64,000 bases of DNA from Patagioenas fasciata (lineage: Eukaryota; Chordata; Aves; Columbiformes; Columbidae), in NCBI RefSeq assembly GCF_037038585.1, contig NC_092520.1, positions 15,817,001-15,881,000 of the forward strand, in the 5' to 3' direction. The notes under the pieces were generated by a model. That model did not search any database. It was not told the origin of the DNA and was given only the letters and a program-made list of their open reading frames with translations. A program made the translations under genes and the position numbers. Within the stretch, counting starts at the first letter, position 1. Every line of letters begins with the position of its first letter. Shown piece after piece: positions 1 to 51,177 of the stretch.

Positions 1-224
1 CACACTGACGGGGCTCAAGATCGCTCCCAGGAGGCTGGAGACAAGCTCCCAGAGCGCGTCCCAGTGCCAGTAGTGCTGCTGGACAAGAGCTGTGCTCTCG
101 CCCCTGCCGCTCCGTGTTGGCACAGAACCGTTGCCGGGCCAGCGCCGGGTCAACACAGCATCGCATTCTAACCGCCCTGGTGGGGGAGGGGCACTGGGGG
201 CTCTCCCCACTTTGCCCACATCTC
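1..224. other. GC-rich intergenic stretch, unidentified
   Basis: This stretch is noticeably richer in G and C than the rest of the window. It runs straight into a minus-strand CR1 fragment and may be a diverged continuation of it. The short open frames across it resemble no protein I know. Confidence 0.3.
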
Positions 225-482
225 TCTCATCCTGGGGAAGCCCAGAGCTGGGCACAGCACTGCAGGCCTGGCCTCAGCAGCGCTGAGCAGAGGGAAGGGT
301 CACCTCCCTGCAGCTGCTGCCAACACTTTGCCCTGTGCAGCCCAGGGCACCACTCGCCGCCGCCTTGGGCACGGGCACCTTGCTGCCTCCTGCTCAAATG
401 AGTGTCCACCAGGACCTCAGGACCTTTTATGCCACATTGCTTGCCAGCAGCTTCCCACCAAGAGTTGAAGCACATTATTATG
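225..482 (-). mobile_element. CR1 non-LTR retrotransposon fragment
   Basis: Read on the plus strand, this has the reverse of the CR1 ORF2 C-terminal region. It includes agcccagagctgggcacagc, then the block around gtgtccaccaggacctcagg. It is GC-rich and diverged, with no usable reading frame. The right boundary is approximate because another CR1 piece follows. Confidence 0.75.
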
Positions 483-483
483 A

Positions 484-805
484 GCATTTTCCTAAAGCCT
501 GTTAAACACTGATAGGCATGAGGCATCGACCAGCTCTCTAAGAAGCCTGTTCCAATGTTTGACCACTCTCTCAGTAAAGAAATATTTCCTAATATCAACT
601 CTGGAGCATTCCTGATCCCTCTGCGAGGTCTCTTGTCCCTCGAGAGAGTCAACAGCAGCTCCCAGTTTAGTATCATCAGACAACTTGCTAATGGTGGATT
701 CAAATCTTGCACCCAGAGCCTTGAAAAAATTATTGAGCCAAACTGGCCCTAGAATTGAGCCACGAGGAACACCACTGCTTGGGTAACTGAGTTCAAGCTG
801 AAACA
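484..805 (-). mobile_element. CR1 fragment, 3' part joined to reverse-transcriptase part
   Basis: On the minus strand one frame reads G-V-P-R-G-S-I-L-G-P, then S-K-L-S-D-D-T-K-L-G (a degenerate form of the CR1 F-A-D-D motif), then jumps to [18 protein letters not shown] near the ORF2 end. The sequence normally between these blocks is missing, so this copy has an internal deletion. It belongs to a different copy from the fragment on its left. Confidence 0.85.
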
Positions 806-1983
806 GAAGCTTTAATGAAATCTGAGATGTTCTCTTTGGGTACATCATCAAACTTCATCATGTACCTAGTGGAAAATGTGAGCTGGATGCCTCTCAGGCT
901 GGAGAGTGCAGCCTACTTTCTGGAGCTCTCCAATCACTTTGTCCATCCTGGAAAAAGCATCTGCCATTCAGTAAACCAAGTACGAACTAGTTGTCCACTG
1001 TTCAGAAAACAATTAAAGCACACAAATCAGGGATAAGGTTTCAAGTTTTCACCACCAGCCAAAGAGAAGGCAGAAGCAGAAATACTTCAGTCCTCCTCCT
1101 CTCCACCTCAACGCCCCTTCCTCCTGGCTGCTGCAGGATGCTCCAGAGAGGGGACACCCTCTCTAAGTGCACAGGAGGGAGACGGCCCCAAGACTGGGCC
1201 AGGGATGTGCAGTAAGAACCTCACCTGTGTCTGAGAGCTCGTCTCCTGTGCTGCAGGTGCCGAGTGAGGAAAGGGAAAGCTGGTCTCAGAGATCAGCTCC
1301 ATGATCTTTATGCTTTCCTCACTCCTCTGCAGCATTAGGAGACTTTGCACATTTTTAGCCACTTGCTTGCCACTTCTAGGCTTGTAGTGTGGCTTTATTT
1401 TAATGCACAGATCTTCGATGCAGTCCCCTGAGGTGTCACAGTGGTCCGCTGTTGTTTATGTTTTCTCCCAGAGGAGTTAGTATGCTCCGCCCCAGCTGTG
1501 GTGCCACCTAGAAAGCCTCCAGCCTTCCCCTCCACTGATAGTGTTTAATACTTTTCTCCAGAGCACAGTGTCATCTGCCATTCTCTCAATAAACAATATT
1601 TGTCTTTCTGACAGCAGAGGCTGCTCTGATCTTTGCCCTGTCCTCTTGGACCGTCGCCTCCTCTGAAATGTAGCAGCTTGGTGTTCATGGTCTCTAACTT
1701 CTCCCATTCCACTTCCTTTCTCAGGTTCTGGCAAAGTGAAATTCAGTCAGAAAATACTTACACCTGATCACCATGTTGCAAATACTCTCTTCAATGAAGC
1801 AAACTCCAGTATGAATAATGTGTAATAGATTTCTTTGGGATATTTACAAGAATCTCTACTATTCTTTCCCATTTTTCTTTGTTTATTTCTTCCAGTGTCA
1901 CCCCACTCAACTCTCCCTATTTGTCTGGTCTGTTCTCTACTGTCTGATTCACCATACTTCTGCATTTTTTGTGGGGTAATAGT
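806..1983. other. Intergenic, nothing recognised
   Basis: This is mixed-composition DNA between CR1 copies. The only open frames are short (85 codons or fewer) and look like chance. A pyrimidine-rich patch lies near 1095-1130. Confidence 0.5.
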
Positions 1984-3030
1984 GATCACAGAATCACAGA
2001 GTAGTTACGGTTGGAAAGGACCTCTGGAGATCACCTAGTCCAACCCACCTGCTACAGCAGGATCACCAGAGCAGATTGCACAGGAACGCACCCAGGCTGG
2101 TTTTGAATGTGTCCAGGGGAGATTCCACAGCCTCTCTGTCCAGCCTGTTCCAGTGCTTGGGCACCCTCAAAGTAAAGAAGTTTCTGCTCACACTCAGATG
2201 GAACCTTCCTATGCCCCAGTTTGTGCCTGTTGCTCCTCAGCCTCTCATTAGGCACCAAAGAAGAGAGTCTGGTCCCATCCTCCTGATACCCAGCCTTTAG
2301 ATATTTATAAGTGTAAATAAGATCCCCTCTCAGCTTCTCTTCTCCACACTGAACAGACCCAGCTCTCTCAGTCTCTCCTCATAAGAAAGATGCTCGAGGC
2401 CCCTAATCATCTTTGTAGCTCTCTGCAGGACTCCCTCCAGTAATTCCTTGTCCTTCTTAAACTGAGGAGCCCAGAAATGAACACACTATTCCAGATGTGG
2501 TCTCACCAGGGCAGACTAGATGGGCAGAATTATCTCCCTCAACATGCTGGTCACTTTTCTTACTGTACTCCAGATTCCATTGGCCCTCTTGGCCACGGGG
2601 GCACATTGCTGAATAATGGCCGTGCTGTGGTCAAAAAAGAACTACCAGGTCCTTCTCCACAACGCTGCTTTCCAGCAGGTCATCCCCTGACCTGTACTGG
2701 TGCCTGGCGTTATTCCTTCCCAGGTCCAGGACCCTACATTTGCCCTTGTTGAATTTCATCAGGTTCTTCTCTGCCCAGTCCTCCAGCTTGTCCAGGTCTC
2801 GCTGAATGACAGCACAGTCATCTGGTGTGTCAGCCCTTCCTCACAGTTTGGTACCATCAGCTAACTTGCTGAGGGTGCACTCAGTCTCTTCATCCAGGTC
2901 ACTGAGTAACAGGTTGAACAGGACTGGACTTTAACACTGGACCCCGTGGAACTCCCACTAACTGCAGGCCTCCAAACAGACTTTGCACCCTTTGAGCTCT
3001 GCCATCCAGCCAGTCCATGATCCATCTCAG
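1984..3030 (-). mobile_element. CR1 retrotransposon, about 1 kb of the 3' end
   Basis: The left edge is the typical CR1 3' terminus in reverse: gatcacagaatcacaga repeats followed by ggttggaaaggacctctgga. The body continues through the ORF2 C-terminal region and into the reverse-transcriptase C-terminus near 2850-3000, where minus-strand sequence gives a degenerate K-L-A-D-G-T-K-L. Many stops and indels are present. Homology fades between about 3020 and 3130. Confidence 0.92.
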
Positions 3031-3130
3031 TGATGGATCATTCATCATCTCTGGTGGATGAGCTGGATTCTTCTGGAGACTGGTCAGATCCTGCCCCTCT
3101 CAATGACTGGCCTCATTGGTTCAAGTGCTT

Positions 3131-5527
3131 CCAAGTAGATGAGAATTTGTGATGGCTCATGGCACTGCAGTGCTCATTTCTGCAAGCTGGGACTCTTTAC
3201 ACTTCATTATAAACATTGGTAACAGCTACAGTGGCTGCTTCAAAGTAATTGAAGAGAAATGGTTACTTCTACTACACAACTCACCTGGGACACTTGTCAA
3301 CCTGAAGACAGGTCTTTGTTTCTACCCACTGAAAGTTTAGATGAGCTCAGATGCAGACGTCTTCGTGGCCCGCATCTAAAACCAGATGGACGTGTAGATC
3401 TTACTTCTAAACACAATAGGATTCCTTGGCTTGGCTTGGCAATGCTCTCAAATAAGGTGCAAGACAGCAGGTTTTAACTTGGAATATCCGAGTCTGTATT
3501 TGAAACCCTGTAGCTCTTACTCGGACCTGTTACAGTAAATCTTGAATACCTGAAGCTTGCACTGCAGTATTACTCTCCAATATCTGCAGTCCTCCATGAT
3601 GCATAAAGCTTCTTCCCAATAGCCAAGCATGATTCAGTTTCATCAAGAATAACGAGAGAAACCTTTGGGCAAAGCTTTGTTGGTTTGGGGATTTTCTTAC
3701 TGCATTTTCTTCTGTTCCAAATTTAAGTCCTTCTATATTTTTTTTTAGTGTAACATGTTTGTATTAACAGAAAGGAAAATGCCTAAAAGTTGAAAGATTA
3801 TACTCATCATGTCTCATAACTCAAGCTTAAGAAATATTCAGGGAAAAAAAAATTAAAAGCAAATATTTCTTCATAGTAGGTCTGGTTTAGATGTCAAAAC
3901 TGCTGCTGTGGCAACTGTGAATTGCTGAGCTCCAAAAATGAATAAGTTTTAAAGAAATAACTAAGAAAGACTATCTTGTTTTTCTAATAATTCACAAAAA
4001 AATCTGGAGATGGTTTCTTAAAGTTATATCAATCTTTTCTTATCAGAAACCAGAAGGAGAACTATGTCGTATACAAGTTATCTGCTGCCTACTACAGATC
4101 TTCTGAAACATCTAGTATCACAGTCACAGCAGACAAAATACTTGTCCTTGAGTCTAATCAAGTATGAAAAGACCTTTGCTCCCTCTGTTAAACTTTGGTT
4201 TTGTACTAGTCTTACTAGCAAATTAAAGTATTTTACCGTTATTTGTCTTGCTGCTGTCTTCCAAATTAGAGCAGCCAAACGTTTCCAGCGAAGAACCAAC
4301 ATGTTCATACAATGTATCACAAAGGTATTTTGAGTCTGGTGCATTTAATTTTTTTAATCAGAATAATATATTTGGTTTTGTGCTCATTTTAAATACTACA
4401 TTGCTTGTCACACTACATTTAGCAATAGACCTCTTCAAATATATTTAACAAATTGTTCCATGAGTAATAACTACATATAAAATATCTTCATTGAATTAAA
4501 AAAATCCATATGCATTTTCTTCATGAAATACAATATATACATTATGATCTTATAGTTTTAAGGTAAGTCAAAATTTAGGCTTAAACAAATTCACAGTGTC
4601 CATTTTACCTCTGTAATAAAAATCCTCACTTTAAAAGTGCCTGGATCTTAAACTGTGTTTCCTCACATTTGGTTTATGGAGACTGAAGCTTTTACCATCA
4701 TCCAGCACTAGACCACAGATTGAAATTGTCCATTACAATGACCAGAAATAAAGACTTTTGATTACTGAAAGTGAACTTTGACTGCCCTTACTACCTCAAG
4801 TTCCGACCAACAGAAGACCTGTTTTGAGCAGTATGGCCTCTAACGTGGTCACCCAACAGAGCTGCAGTAAGTGCTCACCGCTTCAGAAAACCAGGCACAA
4901 AATGCTCAAGCAGGAACTCAAAACTGGTGGGTGGCCAGTCCTGGCCAGGGGAGATGGGCAGGAACCATCCAGGAGCGAAAAGCAGTGAAGTCAGTGTCAT
5001 GCTGCCCTCCAGCCCGAGGCCACCACAACTGCCTTTGTCTTCCACGCAATGGCTGCCACAGAAACCGGAGTGTTTCTGCAAAGAGCAGCCAGCTGGGTCA
5101 CCTCAGGGCCCGCAGCACGCCCTGTTGATCTCCGCAGGAAACACTGCAGGTTATGAGGTAATGCTTTCTCATGATCAAAGGTGAGTTATGGAATCAGCTC
5201 ATTGTTTTTTCAGGCCAGCACACTGTGGTTTTAACATACACTGCTCTACTACCTTTCAAAATTTCACTTCTCTTCCCTCAGAGGAAGAAGTTTTAAAATT
5301 TCTAAACCCTGAGTTCATTATACCCGAGGCCCACAGGACAGGGATTGTCCCACACGCTCCATGTTTGGCTGGATTAATGGGCCAAGCATGAGGCTGAGCA
5401 GTCCCCACAAATCACAACAAACCCCCGGGGCAGGCCGACCTCCAGAGCTTCCACTGCTCTGCAGGCAGGACACAGCCCCTCGCCTCCACCTGTCTTAACG
5501 TGATTTCAAAACCTGCTCTAATACTAT
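3131..5527. other. Intergenic region downstream of TRPC6
   Basis: This is AT-rich DNA with a more GC-rich patch at about 4780-5480. No repeat family, RNA gene or conserved open frame was recognised. The overlapping open frames at about 4064-4344 on both strands match nothing I know. Confidence 0.45.
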
Positions 5528-7174
5528 TTTATTTTTCCCTGAAAATATACAGTGACTTCACCTACAATTTTTTAAAAAGGACTACCAGTAAATTCAGCTA
5601 GAAATTAATCTAAACCAAATAAGTTTAAACGGGAGAGGCAGAAACATTCTGATACATTCCACAATAAATTAGTTTCACAAAGGTAATTTAAAATCAATTA
5701 CTGACCACCCATTTTCAGCCTTGTTTCCTAAACATACAAGGCTTCTACAGGTGCATTATACATCTTGATGTTCTTGTTAGAATTTTTTTACAGCCCTTTC
5801 ACTAATTTCAACCAAGCTTGAAAAAGAGCAGAGATCCTCAATGTCATACATGCTTCTAACAGTCCCAGAATTGGTGACTGACACAAGAAAGAAACCCAAA
5901 TTACTGTATGAGAGGGAAAAATTAAATGGAATTTAGCCTGAAACCATCTGACTGTCCTGCATAGACACATTAGCTGGCCAGTCACACAAGTATCAGAGAG
6001 ACATGGCATGGGCCACCTCTTCTCCAGTTAAACAGGAGACATAGAACAAGCATTGCAGTGGGCAAGGGGGAAGCATTGGAGGCTTCTGCTGATGACATGG
6101 AGGAATACAGCACAGGAGCTGAGCTTTCTCTGGTGATAAAAAAGGAGAAGGGATGCAAATCCAAAGAAGATGAAATTGCATGACCTTTTGGAACAACATG
6201 TTTTTGTTTGCTATGGATAGATCAGAACAAAATTCAATTATTTACACAAGTTTAACTGTGGAGAAACATGGTCACCGATGCATGACAGTCCCAGAATTCA
6301 ATAGTGTTGCACCTAACATTTTAGTATCTTCCATCTTAAATAAACATGTTACCAGCTTTACACTCAGACCCCTGCCCTGCAGTTTGCTACTTTTAGTTCA
6401 AGACATAGAAGCTGGAGAACTTGCGAATGCTGCAACAGATTAGAACTTCAGGCATTAATTATTTCGGATTAAAGAAGTTTTCTTCAGGTCTCACCAATAG
6501 CTTTGCAATAAACCTCATGAAAAATATTTCTTTCTTAATGCACTAACTCCCATTGGAACCGAGGTATCTTTCAGGATAGTCCAGCAGTGACAGAGGTTGG
6601 GAAAAGTGTAACACAGTTCTTTGAGTATTCTGATATCTACATCTTGAAGGAAATGTTCAAATAAATTACTTTAATATCCTACACATTTTTAAGAAAGGCA
6701 GCTAACTTTTTTGGGTTTTTTTGACAGTTGGGAATGCTTGAAAAATTAAATAGCTTTTGACATAAATATGTAAAAGCCTGGAATTTTCCTCTTCTGCTTC
6801 ACTAAAATACATGTAAGAATGTCTACAAAAGAAAATTTGCAAAAATAACCAGTTAATGTAGAGAAAGTTTAGATTTATGCTTTTAATCGTTCATGACTGG
6901 GCTTATCAAGATTCCATTGGAATTTTAAAGGAGATAAATTGAATATTAAAATAGTCTCAAATTAACTCTTCCTCAGCAGGTAAAGACAAATGTCTTTACT
7001 CAAGCGGTATCTCCTCCCTACTGCAGACTGAGAGGATTTGCCACTGTGTTTTTCAATAAAGAGCTGGAATAATCTAATATCTGAATCTGTTGTAGAAATG
7101 TTAGACTTCAGAAAAACAGAAATATGGCTTTAAGTGAATCGTTAATGTTCTGTTGCATTTCTTAAACAAATAGG
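5528..7174 (-). other. TRPC6: Probable TRPC6 3' UTR with candidate poly(A) signal
   Basis: The stretch directly after the stop codon is AT-rich, has no recognised repeat and no long open frame. The first AATAAA I see on the minus strand after the stop is at 5528-5533, which would give a 3' UTR of about 1.65 kb. An earlier ATTAAA variant lies at 6670-6675. Which signal is used cannot be told from sequence alone. Confidence 0.35.
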
Positions 7175-44695
<37,521 letters not shown>

Positions 44696-45091
44696 TTATC
44701 TGCTACTTATTTTTAATGTTGCAGGGACACCAGAAATCCTGACTTTGGTGCACTTTGTAACCCCTGTTGCTACACAGCCCTGGAATCAGTAGCCAGTTAC
44801 ATTTTATTTCAACAAGAAGAAAAAGCCCTAGTCAATCATCATTTAAGACTACACATTTTTCTCTATTTCATTCTCCACAGGTTTTGCGTAACTTTAGTGA
44901 ACCTGGATTGTGCTTCATGTTACATAGGTAGAATAACAGTGTTAAAGCTAAGGTTCTTTCTCAAGTTTATGCAGAAACTTTTCTCTGTTTCTCCAGCACT
45001 CTTCTATCCAAACCATCATCACTTGGTATCCCACACATCCCTCTGATATGTACAGTCACTTCATGAAAAAAGTGCTTCCTATTTTAATCTA

Positions 45092-45288
45092 CAGTGTGTT
45101 TCAAAAAGATTTGAAATCAGTATGTTTCTGCAACCATGAACCACGCATGACTGAAAGTCTTACCCCTTGAAAGTGTGAGTTTCAAGTGATTACTGCTAGA
45201 TGCCTCTTTCGTGCGTGTGTGTAACTAACAAATTGCCATCATGTAACATACTGCTTTGAAATTGGGCACAATTTTTTGAAACACCCTG
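45092..45288 (+). mobile_element. Mariner-like MITE, 197 bp
   Basis: The left end is cagtgtgtttcaaaaagat and the right end attttttgaaacaccctg, inverted with a few mismatches. Both are flanked by TA (45090-45091 and 45289-45290). The first 50 bases (tttgaaatcagtatgtttct, then gcaaccatgaac) resemble the inverse of the right part of the 30295-30504 element, so the two are the same family in opposite orientation. No transposase is encoded. Confidence 0.87.
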
Positions 45289-48200
45289 TAGAAAAGAAGA
45301 AAGTATTGTAACATTTTTGTATGCTAAGACTTCACTTTCTGGTTACAAGAATATTTTCAACAGAAAACATTCAGCAAAAGTCTGAGAATTGTAGCAAGAG
45401 GGACACCACGTTTTCTCTGAATCAATGTACTACTTTCTGGCATTTTTGCTACATCTAGCAGATATTTTGAAGGAGTTCACTGGAACAACTGGGTATCACA
45501 AAAATAGAACAGCAGATCTCAGGTTTATTGTTTAAATATATAGTTTAAATATAAAGATGACCCGGAGAATCCTGATTAATGCAATGACTGCCATAGTCCA
45601 GAGACAGTCAGTATCAACAGTCTGTGGTGGTGAGAAGAGCCCACATCTGCTCAGCTGGGAGGAGGTATCCCAGGGACACCATGTGAGCCCAGGTGTCCTA
45701 TGGCGGCCCTTCTGAAAGCCACTACCCCCTCTGGGGAACATTCACCCAAAACTCTTTACTTGATCTACTTTGGTGCTCGGTCACCACTCAGAGTGAAGGC
45801 AAGTGATGGTGCGAAGGGGCTCAGCAGCCGCAGGGTGAGGCATGAGGGATCACACAGGGCACACAGCACAGAAACTCTCCAAATTCCCCTCTTCTGCTTC
45901 AGAAAAACAGCAGGCTGACTTCACTGCTCTTATTATTCTTACTCCCATCACCATTTCAGCAACTATCTAACTTACATTTTAGGTCTGATTTCTCCTTTTC
46001 ACCCTGCTGATGTTTTTCTGACATGTGTAATTGAATGCTCAGACCTACATTGAAACTGTACAAGATAAAAACCTGTTGACTACATTGTATGACATCTGTT
46101 ACTTCCCATCTCCACCATCATTTTCATTATTACAGTTCATAACCTTGATATCCTATTTATTTCTCCACTCAGTGGTTTGCCAACAAATCCTGCTAATTCT
46201 TACTTCATGACAGCTCTGAAATGTTGTGCATTTCTGCTACTGAAGCCCTCACCCATTCCTTGCCTCTTATATTAATTCATTACTTAATCATGATTTAATT
46301 ATTAAAACATAATGTGAACCATATCAAAGCTATGTTTGATGAGGCATGCTACAAAATATGCTACATTCTCTTCAACAAGAAGAAAATCTAATTCATGACT
46401 CCTATCATTTCAGTCAACTAAGATCCTAATCCTAAATAGAAATTAAATTGCAAATCATTTTCTATCCTAGAATTAGTCTGCTAAACTCCATAATATTCAC
46501 TACAAGTTAATCTTTTTTTATTTTTGAATGGTAGCTTAATGATTCTTTACACAGATATGCTTAAATACTCTCCACTACTATCAGTATTTCCCACAAAATT
46601 ATAAACACGAGCAATATTTTATTCATTTAATTCTTACTAATGAACGCAAATTTAAGTATTTAAATGACAGTAAAAAATAATTGGTTCAAAACACCTTTAC
46701 AAAACATCTTTACAAAAAAGTAACATTACAAGATATTATTTCTTCTAGATTGTTTATATCTAACTTTAGTATAAATTGCCTTTTTGCCTCATGGCCCCTC
46801 AGTTCCAGAGATACAGCCCTATGCAGCATGAGGAATGCTTCAAATTGCCCAAGTGTTAAATCTAAAAGGACTATTTTTTTTTTTTTTTTGCAAAATAATC
46901 ACAAATATGGAATGCAGGATATACCAAAACTGACAACTACAACATCATTCAATATACAGACAGCACTAATACCGTGCTACGATGGCAAGTTTACAGCCTT
47001 AATTCGGACAATGTCATTTCACGATATGAAATAAAGTTAGATTCCATCCTCTTCTACTCCTCAAGATCTCCACAAAGGCTTTCTCAGTTACTGTGGGTTC
47101 AAAGCACATGACAGAGCATGGATATAAGCCAGTATCTTACACATGAATATGGCTGGTTGAAATTTTTCCATGCATATTTCCATATATTTTGAAAGAAAAA
47201 AGATATTTATATTTGTTGAAAAGACATCCGTTGGAATGGTTTCATAAAAAACATGAAATCCGAAAGAATGAAAATGTTTCTGGCACTGGTGACAATATTG
47301 TTGCCAAAAACTAAGTTCACTAAATGGCAGCCAGTCTTTTGATATATCTACGAGTCTTTAACTGGAAATGTGCGTGCTAAACTGGAACAGGAATGAAAGG
47401 GTAGAAAGAAGAGACCATGGCAGAGGAGGCAGACACCAGACTCCCCAGTTTTGAAAGTTATCCCTTAGAGGACTGCTAATGTCATTCTGAAAAGTTTCTT
47501 CAAAGATGGAATATTAGAGTGCATTGGTAGGCTGAAAATCATTTGTGAGACAGGAAAGAGTAGGAAGTTAAAGTCAAGATGGGGAAGGGGAAATAGAAAG
47601 AATGTAAGGGGAAATTTTAAAACTTGCTCAGTTTTAAGATTTATGCACTGACTAACTCTTAAAAATGCCTATGGCAAGACCATAGGGAGACAAGCTCCCT
47701 AACTTCCACAACAGGGTTAGATCTCAAAAAATAAAGGACTTAAACACCACAATTAAGTTAGTCCTACAGTCAAGGGTTTTAATCGGTCTATATGTTTCTT
47801 GAGTTCTATAGCTTCCTGGAAAAAAAAGAGGCTCAGTGTAATAATCATAACATTTAGAGAAAAAATGTTTAGTTGATTCTAATCAACAGATCAGAACTGA
47901 TTTTCAGTCACCATTGCTCTTGCATATCCAAATCATGCAATGTTTGGAAAAAAATACATTTTTGTAGTGAAATGAACTAGAGCTAAAATAAAAACAAACA
48001 ATACATAGTGTAGTTACAGATCTTGTACATGTATGCTTCTACCAAATGTAATTAAACACGGTATGGCTTTAGAGTTTAACTGATAAAAAAGTTAGATTTT
48101 CTCTAAAAGATCAAATTTATTAAAAATGGATACAAAAACTTTGACTGCATTGCTTTTAACACTTTCTTCCAGTATATTCCAAGGGATATGTTAGCAGTTG

Positions 48201-51177
48201 GATCCTTATAAAGAGAAAGGAAATAAACCCTGCAACAGGATCACAGTCATTAGTTTTTCCTGAGATGCTGACAACTACAGTCAACCAGCCAAAATCTGCA
48301 GTTCAAACACTTCCTCTTTCATTTTCAAATAATAGAAACCAATTATATTTCTATTCCAGCAATACATTCAGTATGATTCATCAAAACAAAAAGTAATCAT
48401 TGCTAGTGAAGAATACTTTGAATTAGCTTGTGTGTCCAGCAGCATTTCCTCTTTCCTTGCCTGTATTTAGAAGGAAATCATTGCTTAAATGGGAAATTAA
48501 GTATGTACATTCCCTAGATAGTAGCTCATCTTCTGGAACAAAACTTACCACAGAATGAAAAAGAAGTTTTTTGCATTGTTTACTTGACTGTAGCACATAT
48601 CTGATGCACAGTTCTAGAATCTCAGTGTAATCCATTTCCCCTGCACCAATATTTTATATGTATGAAATTTCCTGGTCTGCTCATTTGCAATTATAGTTAA
48701 TTAAAGTTAAGGGTCTGTAATTAAAAATGGTTCTTGCAGCACAAGATTATAAATACATTTAATTGTAACAAAGAAAGCAAATAATTCTACTTTATTATTT
48801 ATGCTTAATTAGATACACACAGTAAATATTAATTCAGAAGTTTGTTAAGAAGGGTATAAGACACTCAATTGCCTCCAAGAGCAGAAAAGGAATTTGATGA
48901 TCCAGAAGAGTACATTCAGCCCTGTTAGTTATGATGTTCTTACATTTATTTTATGATTATTAAGGTCTTTTCAGTCCATTTTTTGTCAAAAAGATGCCCA
49001 TGTTAGCACCCATTGTCAGAGATTCTGACCACGTAAGTCTTAAAGCCATTTGAAACCTCGGCCTTCTCAAACTACTGAATAATCCTTGGTTGCCACAGAT
49101 TATTAATGCACTTTGGGTGAAATGTAGTCTAAATGAATGTACTTATTGCTGTTTATTACTTAAGAGCCAGCACGACCAAGTCTGGAATATCATCATCATT
49201 TTGGATACCATATTACTGGAAAGAGTTCTACAAAATAAGAAATCAAATGCAAGAGAGCAGCAGGGGTCACCCAGTCTCTACTGCATTTTCTACTTTAAGC
49301 ACAATAAGGTTTATTTTATGAACTATATGGGGTGGTATTCCGCTCACTTCACTTCTAACAACAGGAACAGCAGGATTTCAGTATAAATTAGTCATCCTGA
49401 TCTACTCTGTAGATAAAGGAGAGACAATTCTCCTATCTACGTGTAATATTTATTTTAGGATAGCATAAATTTTCATGTGCAGTACCTACATTTTTTTCAT
49501 TGTTAAAAAAAGAATCCTAGCTGATTAGGTGAGATTAAGGCCTTCTTTAATGCATATAATTTAGTGGAAGCACAGATCACAGAAGGATGATGAAGTCAGT
49601 CCCTTACAAATACAGATAATAATTCCCTCAAATAATTCCCATTAAAAGATCAGGCTCTGTCTTAAAGGAAATTGCTGTCTTGCTGGAATTTTATTTTCTT
49701 TCACTAATCCCACTGAAAGACTAATCCAGAATTTGATTGCTCTAGCAGTTAGAAACTTTCATCTAATTTTCAGCTTAAATTTAATAATGGCCAATTTATA
49801 CCTATTTGTTTTTGTTTAGGAAACAGAATTGTATTTTAAATTAAGTAGCACTTTTCCCTGACAATGGTTACCTGCAACAAACAAACACATTGCATCATGT
49901 CCCCTCTCAACCTTCATGTTGCTCAGCTAAATCAAGCTCATCTCATTTCCTGCTGTGTCCACGCAGTTAAATCCACCACAGAACAAAAATCCACTTGAGG
50001 ACACCTTCCTAAACTATACAGTAAACCCGCATGTCAGTGTTTTCAGTAAAGTGATTAGCAACCATTTTGTGTTAAAATGTACATTTTGGCACTCTCTCTG
50101 GTGCACTGACATCCAAGAAATCTTTTGCACATTATAGATTCCTCTGTGAGCCAGAGATAAGTCTTCTGCCCTTGCTGACTTTCCTTAATCAGGCGTCGAC
50201 AGTGAGTCTCTGATTTATGAACTGAAAGATCTGACTTTGACCCTCAAGTCCCTCTGAGGACACAGACTTCTATTAGGAAGAATTGTGGAGATGGGAAATT
50301 CAGGTGTGGGGAACAATTGTGAGCATGCACAACATTATAATCCAAAGTAAAAAGCCTTTTAGGACAGTCTACTAGAGGCTGAACGAGCTTGCAGAGTGAC
50401 AGGGTCACCTCTTCCTTTTTTTCCTTTACTCACGTAAAAGGGTCTACTATACTCTAAACTTAATGTGTAAGAGTACTCTGTTAACTCATTTAAACTTGAG
50501 GTTTGGCTTACTTTCAAAAATGTATAACCTCAGGAAGAAGACTATACAACTTCTTAGGAAATCAGAACATATAAACTCACAAAATCCAATTACGCTTTTG
50601 TCTTCGTGACAATGCTTTAGTAAGAGACATCACACTGAAGTCCCTTACTTGCATGCGTTAATGCAAAGCCAGACATAATGCCTGCAGTTCTCATGAAGAG
50701 AAAACAAATGTGTACTCATGTATACTGCCAGCAATGCAAATCTGCAGGCTGGAAGCACGGCAAGGAAAAAAGGGGGCTGAGACTGCTGGCTGCATGCTGA
50801 ATAAAAATATTAAATAATGGAGATAAATACTTTCAGAGCAAAATAGAAACAGTAGAGTTACATTGCCACACTGGCTTAATCACAAACTCGTCAATCTCCT
50901 GTTCAAGAATATTGAAAACTGGTCAATTACTGAGTATGACAACAGTATCCACTGCTTGTTAAAACTCAAGTTAACTGGCTGAAACAATGTTGAAACCAGT
51001 AATAATCACCTCTGAATCACCTCCGTGGGTGAGATTCCAAAAAACTCCAAAGACCACAGACTTTTTAAAAAAATATATATAAAAAAAAATAAAAAGCCAG
51101 TGTAAACTTAATCATTTTCAAATTTAATTCTAACATTCTGTTGGTAAACTGTTGATTATTAGTAATTAGCTAGAAGA

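Noticed and set aside
46681..47034. 117-codon plus-strand open frame in intron 1
   Set aside because: It includes a run of phenylalanines from a T-tract and shows no recognisable domain; it is consistent with chance.
48640..48830. AT-rich stretch with several homeobox-like TAATTA cores, considered as an enhancer
   Set aside because: Such motifs are expected by chance at this AT content; without conservation data there is no support.
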